From Micromonospora sp. RHAY321 (lineage in GTDB: Bacteria > Actinomycetota > Actinomycetes > Mycobacteriales > Micromonosporaceae), in assembly GCF_023896955.1 (NCBI RefSeq), contig NZ_JAMHIW010000002.1, positions 620,001 through 684,000 of the forward strand: 64,000 bases of DNA, written 5' to 3'. Positions 28,777 to 37,677 of this stretch are shown here, one piece after another (position 1 is the first letter of the stretch; the number at the start of each line of letters is the position of its first letter). The translations under genes and the position numbers were made by a program. Below the pieces are notes generated by a model. That model did no database searches. It worked only from the letters and a program-made list of their open reading frames with translations, and was not told the DNA's origin.

Positions 28777-29844
28777 ATGTCACCGGTGTCGCTCGACGAC
28801 TACGCCGAGCGGGCCCGCGCGGTGCTGCCGCCGGCCGTGTGGGACTACGTCGCCGGCGGCAGCGCGGCCGAGGTGACCCTGCGCGCCAACCGGTCCGCCC
28901 TGGACCGCGTCGCGGTGCTGCCCCGGGTACTGCGCGGGGTGAGCACGGCCAACCTGGGCACCCGGCTGCTCGGCCGCCCGTACGCGATGCCCGTCGGGGT
29001 GGCGCCGATGGCGTACCAACGGCTGGTGCACCCCAACGGGGAGCTGGCGCTCGCGGCGGCGGCCGGCGCGGCCGGGGTGCCGTACCTGGCCAGCACACTG
29101 GCCAGTACGCCGATCGAGCAGGTCGCCGCCACGGGCGCCGAGGTCTGGTTCCAGCTCTACTGGCTCCGTGAGCGCGCACTGGTCCGCGATCTGCTGGACC
29201 GGGTCGTCGCGGCGGGTTGCCGAGCGCTGGTCGTCACCGTGGACGTCCCGGTGCTCGGCCGGCGCCCCCGCGACCTGCGCAACGCGTTCCGGCTGCCGGT
29301 CGAGGTGATCGCCGCGAACCTGCCCGGCGGGCGGGACGCCCTGGCGCACGCCGGCGCCCCCGGGCTGTCCGCGACCGACGCGTCGTTCGCGCCGGCGCTG
29401 GGCTGGGCGGATCTGGCCTGGCTGCGCGAGCACGTCGACCTGCCGCTGGTGGTCAAGGGGGTGCTGGACCCCCGGGACGCGGTCGAGGCGGTACGGACCG
29501 GCGCGGACGCGGTTGTCGTCTCCAACCACGGCGGCCGGCAGTTGGACGGGGCGCCGGCCAGCGTCACCATGCTGCCGGAGGTGGTCGACGCGGTCGGCGA
29601 CCGCTGCCAGGTGCTGCTGGACAGCGGCATCCGCGGTGGCACCGACGTGCTGCGGGCGCTCGCATTGGGTGCCGCCGGGGTGCTGGTCGGCCGTCCGCTG
29701 CTCTGGGCGCTGGCCGTCGGCGGTGAGCCCGCCGCACGGGACGCGCTGGCGCTGCTCGCCGTCGAACTGCGCGACGCGTTGACCCTCGCCGGCTGCCCCG
29801 ACCCGGCGGCGGCCGGCGAGCTGCGCACGGTCGCGGTGAGCTGA
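28777..29844 (+). CDS. FMN-dependent alpha-hydroxy-acid oxidase/dehydrogenase
   Basis: A 355-residue TIM-barrel flavoenzyme. The N-terminal WDYVAGGSAAEVTLRANRSA, the catalytic His motif VVSNHGGRQLDGAP and the phosphate-binding DSGIRGGTDVLRALALGA are family signatures. It oxidises L-2-hydroxy acids (lactate, glycolate or mandelate type) to 2-oxo acids; specificity is not readable. ATG 28777 follows GAGGAGATGGC. It is monocistronic by appearance. Confidence 0.85.
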   Translation: MSPVSLDDYAERARAVLPPAVWDYVAGGSAAEVTLRANRSALDRVAVLPRVLRGVSTANLGTRLLGRPYAMPVGVAPMAYQRLVHPNGELALAAAAGAAGVPYLASTLASTPIEQVAATGAEVWFQLYWLRERALVRDLLDRVVAAGCRALVVTVDVPVLGRRPRDLRNAFRLPVEVIAANLPGGRDALAHAGAPGLSATDASFAPALGWADLAWLREHVDLPLVVKGVLDPRDAVEAVRTGADAVVVSNHGGRQLDGAPASVTMLPEVVDAVGDRCQVLLDSGIRGGTDVLRALALGAAGVLVGRPLLWALAVGGEPAARDALALLAVELRDALTLAGCPDPAAAGELRTVAVS

Positions 29845-29942
29845 GCGGTGGCCACGACCCCGCTCGGTGTGTTGACACACCGCGTTCATCGGATGGCAAA
29901 GCGCGACGACCCGCCTGCGGCCGTCCTGGTTGGACGGTCATA

Positions 29943-30203
29943 ATGGGCCGCATGGTTGCCTGGGAGTACGCCTTGCTCGTCCGCCGCTATCAGGGACAGG
30001 GCCGCAATTTCCACGTCTCGTTCATCTGGTACGGCCCGGACGGGTCACGGAAGGACATCACTCCCTACGGTGACACCGCCATCGCGCACCTCAACCGGGC
30101 CGGCCGGGAAGGCTGGGAGTTGGTCTCCGCCGCGGAGGACGTGAACAACGTGCAGGGCAGCACCGAGGTCCACCGCTACCACCTCAAGCGCCCCCTGGCC
30201 TGA
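29943..30203 (+). CDS. Small DUF4177-like protein, 86 aa
   Basis: The sequence WEYALLVRRYQGQGRNFHVS, then LNRAGREGWELVSAAEDV, resembles the small DUF4177 fold, in which a protein of this size ends with GWELV. Function unknown. ATG 29943 has GGACGG upstream; ATG 29952 is also possible. A long inverted repeat follows the stop. Confidence 0.6.
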   Translation: MGRMVAWEYALLVRRYQGQGRNFHVSFIWYGPDGSRKDITPYGDTAIAHLNRAGREGWELVSAAEDVNNVQGSTEVHRYHLKRPLA

Positions 30204-30217
30204 GGCGCGACCCCACC

Positions 30218-30298
30218 CGCGTCGATCATGGAGTTGTGGTGGTGGACGAAAGTCGTCCACCCGCCCGTACCGGGCACCACGACTCCATGATCGACGCG
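30218..30298. repeat. Composite palindromic element (24-bp arms with inner 9-bp hairpin)
   Basis: The outer arms at 30218-30241 and 30275-30298 are complementary with one mismatch; the left arm begins CGCGTCGATCATGGAG. Inside, GGTGGACGA/TCGTCCACC forms a second hairpin (30241-30261) with an AAG loop. It lies between the convergent DUF4177-like and glyA genes and may serve as a bidirectional terminator, but its size and nested structure suggest a mobile REP/MITE-type element. Confidence 0.7.
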
Positions 30299-30315
30299 AC
30301 TGGGTGAGTTGAGCG

Positions 30316-31752
30316 TCAGGCCAGGTCGATGGCGGGGTAGAGCGGGAACGGGGTCAGCAGGTCGGTGGCCTGGCGGGCGACCTTGTCGGCCAGCGCCGGG
30401 TCGACGGTGTACTTGGCCTTCGACGGGGTGCCGTCGGCGTTGGCGCCGGCGGTGGTCTGGGTGAGCACCGTGTGGATCAGCTCCGCCGTCTGGTCCATCT
30501 CGGCGGTGCCCAGCCCCCGGGTGGTCAGCGCCGGCGTGCCGATCCGGATGCCCGAGGTGTACCAGGCCCCGTTCGGGTCCTGCGGGACCGAGTTGCGGTT
30601 GGTGACGATGCCCGAGTCCAGCAGAGCCTGCTCGGCCTGCCGGCCGGTCAGCCCGTAGCCGGACACGTCGATCAGCACGAGGTGGTTGTCGGTGCCGCCG
30701 GTGACCAGCTTCGCGCCCCGGCTCAGCAGCCCCTCCGCGAGGGCCTGCGAGTTGTCCACGATCCGAGACGCGTAGTCGGCGAAATCGGGGCGGCGGGCCT
30801 CCGCGAGGGCGACCGCCTTGGCGGCCATCACGTGCGGCAGCGGACCACCGAGCACCATGGGGCAGCCCCGGTCCACCTGGTCGGCCAGCTCCGGCTGGCA
30901 GAGCACCATGCCGCCGCGCGGGCCGCGCAGCGACTTGTGCGTGGTGGTGGTGACGATGTGCGCGTGCGGCACCGGGTCGAAGTCGCCGGTGAAGACCTTG
31001 CCTGCCACCAGGCCGGCGAAGTGCGCCATGTCGACCATGAACGTGGCGCCGACGGAGTCGGCGATCTCCCGCAGGATCCGGAAGTTCACCTTCCGGGGGT
31101 ACGCCGAGTAGCCACCGACCAGGATCAGCGGCTTGAACTCGCGGGCCGCCTCGGCCACCCGGTCGTAGTCGATCAGCCCGGTCTCCGGGTCGGTGCCGTA
31201 GCTGCGCTGGTCGAACATCTTGCCGGAGATGTTCGGCCGGAAGCCGTGGGTGAGGTGGCCGCCGGCGTCCAGCGACATGCCGAGCATCCGCTGGTTGCCC
31301 AGCTCGCGGCGCAGCGCGAACCAGTCGGCCTCGGTGAGGTCGTTGACCTGGCGGACCTGCGCCTTCTTCAGCGCGGGGGACTCCACCCGGTCGGCCAGCA
31401 CCGCCCAGAACGCCACCAGGTTGGCGTCGATGCCCGAGTGCGGCTGGACGTAGGCGTGCGCGGCGCCGAACAGCTCGCGGGCGTGCTCGGCGGCGAGCGC
31501 CTCCACGGTGTCGACGTTCTGGCAGCCGGCGTAGAAGCGGCGCCCGACCGTGCCCTCGGCGTACTTGTCGCTGAACCAGTTGCCCATCGCCAGCAGCGTC
31601 GCCGGGGAGGCGTAGTTCTCGCTGGCGATGAGCTTCAGGGACTCCCGCTGATCGGTCAGCTCGGCGCCGATGGCGTCGGCCACCCGCGGCTCGACGGCCC
31701 GGATCACCTCAAGGGCACTCCGGAAAGCGGTGGACTCGGCGTTGCGCGACAT
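30316..31752 (-). CDS. glyA: Serine hydroxymethyltransferase
   Basis: A 478-residue PLP enzyme that converts serine and tetrahydrofolate to glycine and methylene-THF. Visible are [17 protein letters not shown], the His/Asp substrate region [16 protein letters not shown] and the PLP-lysine motif [17 protein letters not shown]. It is longer than typical SHMT (~420), with an insert after [16 protein letters not shown] (about 35 residues) like the longer actinobacterial form. ATG 31752 is preceded by TAGGAGG. A ZTP-type riboswitch sits just upstream. Confidence 0.93.
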   Translation of the reverse strand: MSRNAESTAFRSALEVIRAVEPRVADAIGAELTDQRESLKLIASENYASPATLLAMGNWFSDKYAEGTVGRRFYAGCQNVDTVEALAAEHARELFGAAHAYVQPHSGIDANLVAFWAVLADRVESPALKKAQVRQVNDLTEADWFALRRELGNQRMLGMSLDAGGHLTHGFRPNISGKMFDQRSYGTDPETGLIDYDRVAEAAREFKPLILVGGYSAYPRKVNFRILREIADSVGATFMVDMAHFAGLVAGKVFTGDFDPVPHAHIVTTTTHKSLRGPRGGMVLCQPELADQVDRGCPMVLGGPLPHVMAAKAVALAEARRPDFADYASRIVDNSQALAEGLLSRGAKLVTGGTDNHLVLIDVSGYGLTGRQAEQALLDSGIVTNRNSVPQDPNGAWYTSGIRIGTPALTTRGLGTAEMDQTAELIHTVLTQTTAGANADGTPSKAKYTVDPALADKVARQATDLLTPFPLYPAIDLA

Positions 31753-31770
31753 GCGACCTCCTACAGACGT

Positions 31771-31853
31771 GCGGAAGGCCCAGGCGCTCGGCAAACGTCC
31801 TCGTGACGGGGCCGCTCCCCGATGGTTCTCCATCCCCACGCGCCAGTAACGGC
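31771..31853 (-). ncRNA. ZTP (pfl-type) riboswitch upstream of glyA
   Basis: Read on the minus strand, TTACTGGCGC (from 31849), then CGTGGGG and a P2 hairpin GATGG-AGAA-CCATC followed by GGGGAGC, then the closing CCCC...CACG strand, and finally GCGCCTGGGC (31787-31778). The first and last motifs can pair (GGCGC with GCGCC), as in the conserved core of ZTP riboswitches, which control one-carbon and purine genes including glyA. The motif ends about 26 nt before the start codon and close to the Shine-Dalgarno site, so translational control is likely. Confidence 0.75.
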
Positions 31854-32012
31854 CCGGGCCGATCCTACCGGGTCGGCCCGGAGCGACCCGGCCGACCTCC
31901 GCACGTCGTCGCCGGCCGCGTGGTTGAGCGCTCCGCGGCAGGGCACACCGTACGAAGGCGGGTCGCGCCGGTGCGGGTGCGGCCGCCGACAGAACGAGAG
32001 GAGTCAACCACC

Positions 32013-32819
32013 ATGACCACACCGAGTACCGCCCGGCCGCTCGCCGTGGTGACCGGAGCCTCCAGCGGGATCGGGTACGAGCTGGCCGTGCAGTTCGCCG
32101 AGCACGGCTTCGACCTGGTCGTCGCCGCCGAGGACGACGGCATCACGGCGGCGGCGGAGAAGCTGCGCCGCGACGGTGGGCCGCAGGTCCAGCCGGTCCG
32201 TGTCGACCTGGCCCGTGAGCAGGGCGTGGAGGAGCTGGCGGCGGCGGTCGCCGCGACCGGCCGTCCGGTGGAGGCGCTGGCGCTCAACGCCGGTCGGGGT
32301 GCGGGCGGGGCCTTCGTGGGCGGCACCGACCTGCGCGACGAGCTGGAGGTCGTCGATCTCAACGTGCGCTCGACGGTGCACCTGGCCAAGCGGCTGCTGC
32401 CCGGGATGGTCGAGCGGGGCGCCGGCAGGGTGTTGTTCACCTCGTCGATCGCGTCCACCATGCCGGGGCCGTTCCAGGCGGTCTACAACGCGTCGAAGTC
32501 GTTCGTGCAGTCGTTCGCCGAGGCGCTGCGCAACGAGCTGAAGGACACCGGGGTCACGGTGACCTCGCTGATGCCCGGCCCGACCGACACGGAGTTCTTC
32601 GAGCGGGCCGACATGGAGGACACCCGGGTCGGCTCGGGAAAGAAGGACGACCCGGCGAAGGTCGCCGCGCAGGCCTTCACCGGCCTGATGAAGGGCGACC
32701 AGACGATCACCGCCGGTTCGCTGATGAACAAGGTGCAGACCGCCGCCGGCAAGATCGTGCCGGACAAGCTCAAGTCCGAGCAGCACCGCCGGATGGCCGA
32801 GCCGGGCTCGGGCGACTGA
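32013..32819 (+). CDS. Short-chain dehydrogenase/reductase
   Basis: A 268-residue SDR. The cofactor motif is [14 protein letters not shown], the NAG motif [10 protein letters not shown], the catalytic Ser is in LFTSSIAST and the YxxxK pair is in YNASKSF. The C-terminal ~60 residues ([17 protein letters not shown] onward) are a Lys/Asp-rich extension seen in a subgroup of actinobacterial SDRs. It oxidises or reduces an unknown alcohol/ketone with NAD(P). ATG 32013 follows GAGAGGAG. It is divergent from glyA. Confidence 0.85.
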   Translation: MTTPSTARPLAVVTGASSGIGYELAVQFAEHGFDLVVAAEDDGITAAAEKLRRDGGPQVQPVRVDLAREQGVEELAAAVAATGRPVEALALNAGRGAGGAFVGGTDLRDELEVVDLNVRSTVHLAKRLLPGMVERGAGRVLFTSSIASTMPGPFQAVYNASKSFVQSFAEALRNELKDTGVTVTSLMPGPTDTEFFERADMEDTRVGSGKKDDPAKVAAQAFTGLMKGDQTITAGSLMNKVQTAAGKIVPDKLKSEQHRRMAEPGSGD

Positions 32820-32841
32820 CGGCGGTTGCGCCCCGACACGT

Positions 32842-32876
32842 GACGAGGGCCCGGCGAGGTGCCGGGCCCTTCGTCG
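32842..32876. terminator. Bidirectional terminator hairpin
   Basis: GACGA-GGGCCCGGC and GCCGGGCCC-TTCGTC form a near-perfect stem with a GAGGT loop and one bulged T, between the convergent SDR and hemerythrin-like genes. Confidence 0.7.
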
Positions 32877-32888
32877 TACGCGCACCGC

Positions 32889-33389
32889 TCAGGCGGTCAC
32901 CGCGTCGATCGCCTTCTTGATCGCCTTCGGCTCGCTGGGGGTGCGCGGCGCGTCCGCGCGCATCTCGATCATCTTCTCGCCGATCTCCTGGAGCTGCTTA
33001 CGGCCGAGCCCCTCGCGCACCTTGGGGAACCACTCCTGCTCCTCCTCCTCGACGTGGTGCGTGACGTTCTCGATCAGCACCGTCGTCTTGGCGTTGAAGT
33101 GCTCGTCGTCGGCGTCCATGCTGGCAAGCTCGAAGCAGAGCAGGTCGGCCACGTGGTGTTCCTCGTACGACTCGAGGATGTCGTCCTCCAGGTCGGGCAG
33201 GAGCCGCCGGACCTCCGGGTACATCACCTCGTTCTCCAGGTAGGTGTGCACGGTCAGGGCCTCCAGGATCTGGCCCACCAACTTCTGTCGCTGACTCGCC
33301 GGCCCCTCCTCGGCATCCTGGAAGGCCTTGAACAGGCGGCGCATCTCCTTGTGGTCCTCTTTGAGCAGAACGATGGCATCGGTGGACAC
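32889..33389 (-). CDS. Hemerythrin-like HHE-domain protein
   Basis: A 166-residue four-helix-bundle protein with the diiron ligand pattern spread over LLKEDHKEMRRLF, VHTYLENEVMYPEV, YEEHHVADLL and HHVEEEEQEWFPKV. Such proteins bind O2 or NO, or protect against reactive species; the specific role is unknown. GTG 33389 has GGGAGG at 8 nt; GTG 33395 is too close to the site. Apparently monocistronic. Confidence 0.88.
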   Translation of the reverse strand: MSTDAIVLLKEDHKEMRRLFKAFQDAEEGPASQRQKLVGQILEALTVHTYLENEVMYPEVRRLLPDLEDDILESYEEHHVADLLCFELASMDADDEHFNAKTTVLIENVTHHVEEEEQEWFPKVREGLGRKQLQEIGEKMIEMRADAPRTPSEPKAIKKAIDAVTA

Positions 33390-33516
33390 CGGCACGACCT
33401 CCCTGGATCTCGTCTGGTGTCGATCCCGTACCCGGGCGATGAACTGCGGAAACAGGGTTCCCCCGAACGGGTGCGGCCCGGCGCCGAAGCGCCGGGCCGC
33501 AGTGTCGTACCGCTGG

Positions 33517-34989
33517 TCAGCGGACCACGTCGTACGCGCTCACCATGCCCGCGCCGTAGAACCCGTTCCGCGCCCCGCCGGAGCAGGTCGCGTCGTAGGC
33601 GGCACCCAGCAGCGGGACCGGGTTGTAGACACCCTCAGGGCAGCTCCGTGCCTGGGCGGTGCGCTCCAGGAACGACGCCAGCTGGCCCGGGGACATGTCC
33701 GGGTGGGCCGAGGCCGCCAGCGCCGCGACGCCGGCGACGTGCGGGCCGGACATCGAGGTGCCCTGCTTGTAGCCCCAGCCGTTGGTCCGCGTCGCCGTGT
33801 TGAAGGTGGTGGACAGGATGCCGTCGGTCAGGGTCGACCGGGCACCCTGGGTGCGGAACCGGGTGTCACCACCCGGAGCGGTGACGTCGACGACGCCCTG
33901 GCCGTACGAGGAGTAGTAGCTCTTCTCCCCGGTCGGGCCGACCGCGGAGACGGTCACCACGCCCGGCGCCTCGGCCGGCAGGTCGAGGCAGGCGCTGTTG
34001 ATGTCGCGCACCTCGGGCGTGCCGTTGTTCGGGCTGCCCGCGTCGACCGTCTTGTGCGCCAGGTCGACGTTGGAGTTGCCCGCGGAGGCGACGTTGAGCA
34101 CGCCCCTGCTGTTCGAGTAGCGGATGGCCCGCTGCACGGCCTGCCACACCGGGCGCTGGCGCGCGTCGTTGCGGCAGTTGAACTCCCACGGGTCGATGTA
34201 GTAGCTGTTGTTCGTGACCTTCATGCCGTGCTCGGCGGCCCAGATGAAGCCGCAGACCGCCGCCTCGGGGTAGATGAAGCCGTCGTTGTTGACCACCTTG
34301 ACGGCGGCCACCTTGACGCCCGGGGCGACGCCGGTGACGCCGACGCCGTTGATGGCGGCGGCGATGGTGCCCGCCACGTGGGTGCCGTGGTCGGAGGTGG
34401 TCGGGTTCCAGGCCGCCTCGGTGGTGTCGACGACGCCGCCGAGACAGGACGTGCTCTTGTCCTTGGCGATCTGGCTGGCCAGGTCGGGGTGACTGGAGGA
34501 GATGCCGCTGTCGAGCACGCCCACCACCACGTCGGCGCTTCCGGTGGTGACGGCGTGGGCCTGCGGCACGCCGATCATCGGCATGTCCCACTGCTGGCCG
34601 AACAGCGGCTCGGCGGTCGGGTCGCCGGTGGCGCCGGCGACGGTGGCGGCGGAGACCTCCACGGTCTCGCCCTCGTCCAGTGCGGTGCCGAGCCCGGTGG
34701 TCGCGGCCACCGACTCGACCCCGGCACCGGCCACCTCGGTGGCGAAGTCGGGGTTGGTGGAGCGGGCGACGAGCACACCGATCTGGTCGTAGCTGGCCAC
34801 CACGCTGCCCTTGGCGGCGGCCACCCGGGCGGCGGCCCTGTCGTTCGCCGCGCCCTGCGGGGCGAGGACCAGGAACGTGGTGTCCGGGCCGGCAGCCGTG
34901 GCCGGCGTCAGTGCGCCGGTGACGGCGAGACCGACCCCGAGGGTCACCGCGGACGCGGCGGCCAGTGTCTTGTTGCGGAGGTTCTTCAC
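33517..34989 (-). CDS. Secreted S8 family serine protease (subtilase)
   Basis: A 490-residue exported protease. GTG 34989 with GGGAG upstream gives a signal peptide (VKNLRNKTLAAASAVTLGVG ... TPATAA). An inhibitor-like propeptide (residues about 33-115) precedes the catalytic domain with the triad Asp in VGVLDSGISSSHPD, His in SDHGTHVAGT and Ser in GTSMSGPHVAG, plus the oxyanion Asn in ASAGNSNVD. Several Cys suggest disulphides. It probably degrades extracellular proteins. It is monocistronic. Confidence 0.9.
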   Translation of the reverse strand: MKNLRNKTLAAASAVTLGVGLAVTGALTPATAAGPDTTFLVLAPQGAANDRAAARVAAAKGSVVASYDQIGVLVARSTNPDFATEVAGAGVESVAATTGLGTALDEGETVEVSAATVAGATGDPTAEPLFGQQWDMPMIGVPQAHAVTTGSADVVVGVLDSGISSSHPDLASQIAKDKSTSCLGGVVDTTEAAWNPTTSDHGTHVAGTIAAAINGVGVTGVAPGVKVAAVKVVNNDGFIYPEAAVCGFIWAAEHGMKVTNNSYYIDPWEFNCRNDARQRPVWQAVQRAIRYSNSRGVLNVASAGNSNVDLAHKTVDAGSPNNGTPEVRDINSACLDLPAEAPGVVTVSAVGPTGEKSYYSSYGQGVVDVTAPGGDTRFRTQGARSTLTDGILSTTFNTATRTNGWGYKQGTSMSGPHVAGVAALAASAHPDMSPGQLASFLERTAQARSCPEGVYNPVPLLGAAYDATCSGGARNGFYGAGMVSAYDVVR

Positions 34990-35134
34990 GCGGACTCCCA
35001 GGAGCGGGGGACCAACCGGTGCCTCCCGGGCGGGGAGGGACCGGCTGAGGGCGGGCGGGATGCCCATCTCTGGTAGTCGAGCGCGGACGATCGATGTGGC
35101 GTTACACACACCCCGGCGGTTCGGGCGAAAGGTG

Positions 35135-36004
35135 TCAGACCGTTGCCAGGGTGCGGGGGATCTCGTCGAGCAGTTCCCGGGCCAGGAAACCGATCCGGCC
35201 GTAGCGGGGGATCAGCCGCTGGCCGCTCACCGCGTGCGCGAACGCCGCCCAGCAGGCGGCCTGCGCGGGCTCGGCCCCCCGGGAGAGCAGCCCGGCGAGC
35301 AACCCGGCGAGCACGTCGCCGCTGCCCGAGGTGCCCAGCCCCGCGTCGCCGCTCTCCTCCCGCCAACGCTGCCCGTCCGGGGTGGCCACATGCCCGTAGA
35401 GCGAGACGACGGCCTCGTACCGGGCTGCCAGCTCGGCAGCCTCGGCGTCCAGGTCGTCGCCCGGGTCCCGACCCAGCAGGTGCCCCGCCTCGGTGACGTT
35501 GGGGGTCAGGACCACCGGCCGGCCCGAGCCGACCAGCAGCTTCGGCTCGTGGCTGAGCGCGCCGAGGGCGTACGCGTCGAGCACCAGCGGGGTGCGCGGC
35601 CCGGCCGCCTCCAGGACCAGCCGGAGCAGACGGCGGGTCTCGTCGATCCCCTTCAGCCCGGGGCCGAGGGTCACCACGTCGGCCCGTGCGACCAACTCGC
35701 CGAGCTGGCCGTTCTCGTCGGCGGCGACCGCGCCGTCCGGCGTCTCCGGCAGGCCCACCACCAGCGCCTCGGGCACCTGGATGCTCAGCGTGGCGGCGGT
35801 GGAGTCGGCGGCGGCGAGCTGGAGCACCCCGGCGCCGGCGCGCAGTGCGGCGACACCGGCGAGCAGGACCGCCCCGGGCGTGAAACGGGACCCGCCGATC
35901 ACCACCACGGTGCCCCGGCTCTCCTTGCCGCCGGCCGGCACCGGCAGCGCCCAGTCCCGCAGCAGCCCAGGCGTGATCACCTTCACCTCAGACCGGCTCG
36001 GCAT
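35135..36004 (-). CDS. nnrD: ADP-dependent (S)-NAD(P)H-hydrate dehydratase
   Basis: A 289-residue ribokinase-like repair enzyme that converts the damaged hydrate NAD(P)HX back to NAD(P)H. Signatures: GTVVVIGGSRFTPGAVLLAG, VVLTPNVTEAGHLLG and GTSGSGDVLAGLLAGLLSRG. The epimerase domain (YjeF_N/NnrE) is not fused. ATG 36004 has AGGACGAGG upstream and overlaps the phosphatase gene by 17 nt; GTG 35989 is a shorter alternative. The two genes are probably cotranscribed. Confidence 0.85.
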   Translation of the reverse strand: MPSRSEVKVITPGLLRDWALPVPAGGKESRGTVVVIGGSRFTPGAVLLAGVAALRAGAGVLQLAAADSTAATLSIQVPEALVVGLPETPDGAVAADENGQLGELVARADVVTLGPGLKGIDETRRLLRLVLEAAGPRTPLVLDAYALGALSHEPKLLVGSGRPVVLTPNVTEAGHLLGRDPGDDLDAEAAELAARYEAVVSLYGHVATPDGQRWREESGDAGLGTSGSGDVLAGLLAGLLSRGAEPAQAACWAAFAHAVSGQRLIPRYGRIGFLARELLDEIPRTLATV

Positions 36005-36719
36005 GGACCTCGTCCTCCCTGGTCGGCTCGGCGCCCTGCTGACGCAGGTGGCCGACCTCGTTGAAGCCGTCCAGCACCAGCCGGCCCTGCCCGTCGCCGG
36101 ACCAGTACGTGATCGAACAGTTGGCGATGACATGTTGGCGGGTCAACTCCATCAGCTCCGCCTCGGTCATCCCCTCCACCAGATAACGCAGCAGAAAGAC
36201 CAGAGCATCGTGACCGAACAGCAGCACCCGCTGGCCCTCGTGGTCCCGGCGCAGGTCGCCGAGGAGCGTCCGCAGCCGTAACGCCACGTCGGTCCAGGCC
36301 TCCCCGCCCGGCGGCCGGTAGTAGAACTTGCCCAGCCGGGCCCGGCGCTCGGCCTCGTCCGGAAACCGCCGCCGCACCCCGTGGCCGGTCAGGCCGTCGA
36401 GGACGCCCAGCTCCCGATCGCGTAGCCGCTCGTCCCGGCTCACCGGCACCCCGGTGCCGTGCAGGGCCAGCTCGGCGGTGGAGACCGCCCGCAGGTACGG
36501 CGACACCACCGCCACGTCCGGTCGCCGGTCCGGGGGCAGCCCGGCCAGCCAGCGGCCGGTGGCCCTGGCCTGCTCCTCGCCGGTGGGGGAGAGCGGCACG
36601 TCCGCGTCCCGGTGGGAGAGCCCGATCAGTTCCTCGCCCGACGCCTCGGCGTGGGTCGCCGCCACGTTCGCGGTGCTCTCCCCGTGCCGGATGATCCAGA
36701 GCGTCGCCAGTTCCGCCAT
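35988..36719 (-). CDS. Histidine phosphatase family protein (phosphoglycerate-mutase-like)
   Basis: A 243-residue enzyme with the catalytic RHGE motif (LWIIRHGESTANVAAT), SPYLRAVSTAEL and the second catalytic His in LLFGHDALVF. It is expected to hydrolyse a phosphomonoester; the substrate is unknown. ATG 36719 follows TAGGGGTGCCGC. It overlaps the start of nnrD, suggesting cotranscription. Confidence 0.85.
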   Translation of the reverse strand: MAELATLWIIRHGESTANVAATHAEASGEELIGLSHRDADVPLSPTGEEQARATGRWLAGLPPDRRPDVAVVSPYLRAVSTAELALHGTGVPVSRDERLRDRELGVLDGLTGHGVRRRFPDEAERRARLGKFYYRPPGGEAWTDVALRLRTLLGDLRRDHEGQRVLLFGHDALVFLLRYLVEGMTEAELMELTRQHVIANCSITYWSGDGQGRLVLDGFNEVGHLRQQGAEPTREDEVHAEPV

Positions 36720-36834
36720 GCGGCACCCCTACCCGGCCCGGCATGCCGGTAACCGCGCCCTGGCGCGCGGGGCGTGAACGCCGTCCGGCCGGGTAAGCGC
36801 GGGCTTCGTCGAGAGCCGACAGGGGAGGTGCGCC

Positions 36835-37074
36835 ATGGCGACCATGGCCAAGGAGCAGACCAGTCCGGTGAAGGACAAGAACTACGACCTGATCCGCGCG
36901 CTGCAGATGTCGCTGGAGAACGTGTACCGGATGGACACGTACATCGCCGACGCCGAGCAGCGTGGCGACAGTGAGCTGGCCAACTGGTTCCGGATGATCC
37001 AGGACGGCAGTCGCAAGGCTGGTGATCAGGGCAAGCAGATGCTGATGTCGCGGATGCAGCAGGAGAAGCGCTGA
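36835..37074 (+). CDS. Small helical protein, 79 aa
   Basis: ATG 36835 has a very good site (GGGGAGG). The product is highly charged and helical (NYDLIRALQMSLENVYRMDT; SELANWFRMIQDGSRKAGDQ) with no membrane segment and no Cys. I do not recognise a named family, although similar small actinobacterial proteins exist. A 14-bp-stem terminator follows, so it is an independent gene and probably well expressed. Confidence 0.7.
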   Translation: MATMAKEQTSPVKDKNYDLIRALQMSLENVYRMDTYIADAEQRGDSELANWFRMIQDGSRKAGDQGKQMLMSRMQQEKR

Positions 37075-37099
37075 CCGCGGTGGACACCGCCCGGGCGGA

Positions 37100-37130
37100 G
37101 GCGGATGCCGGTCGATGACCGGCATCCGCC
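37100..37130 (+). terminator. 14-bp perfect terminator hairpin
   Basis: GGCGGATGCCGGTC, loop GAT, GACCGGCATCCGCC, 25 nt after the stop of the 79-aa gene. Confidence 0.75.
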
Positions 37131-37248
37131 GGCGCGTACCGCAACCTCCACGGCCGGTCCGGTTCGGGACAGCGCCGCGACAGTTTGATGGTGAACAATG
37201 TCCGTCCGGGGCGGCCGGACCGCCCCGAGACGGAGGGGTGGGTCGACG

Positions 37249-37575
37249 ATGACGGTCGTCCGGGGTCTGCGGGAAGCGCTGCTGCTGTTCCTGATCGCCG
37301 CTGTTCTGGTCGCCGTCGCCGCGGCGGTGTGGGTCGCGGTCGACGGGGGCGACTACATCGGCCGGCTGGGCATCGCGTTGATGGTGGTGGGTGCGCTGTT
37401 CGGGGTGACCGGCGACCTGACGCTGAGTCGCATCGGCATGCTGGGTCCGCGGGCCACGTTCGGGGTCGCACCGGAGCGCGAGGAGGCGGGCGGAGGCCGC
37501 GTGCTCACCGGGGTCGGCATCTTCCTCTTCGTCGGGCTGCCGCTGATCCTGGTCGGCGTCCTGCTGGTCACCTGA
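37249..37575 (+). CDS. Small membrane protein, 108 aa
   Basis: ATG 37249 follows GGAGGGG. Three hydrophobic segments: residues about 9-32 (LLLFLIAAVLVAVAAAVWVA), 38-55 (LGIALMVVGALFGVTGDLTL) and 88-108 (GIFLFVGLPLILVGVLLVT), with a short polar loop in between. Family not recognised. It lies 102 bp before the LigD-type gene on the same strand. Confidence 0.65.
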   Translation: MTVVRGLREALLLFLIAAVLVAVAAAVWVAVDGGDYIGRLGIALMVVGALFGVTGDLTLSRIGMLGPRATFGVAPEREEAGGGRVLTGVGIFLFVGLPLILVGVLLVT

Positions 37576-37677
37576 CGCCGCAGCGGTGGTCGTCGAGCGC
37601 CCGTCCCGTGCACGCCGCGCCCGCTGGTCCGCGGTCGGTGCCCGCCAGACGGTCGCCGGCGTCGTACCCTCGGGGGC

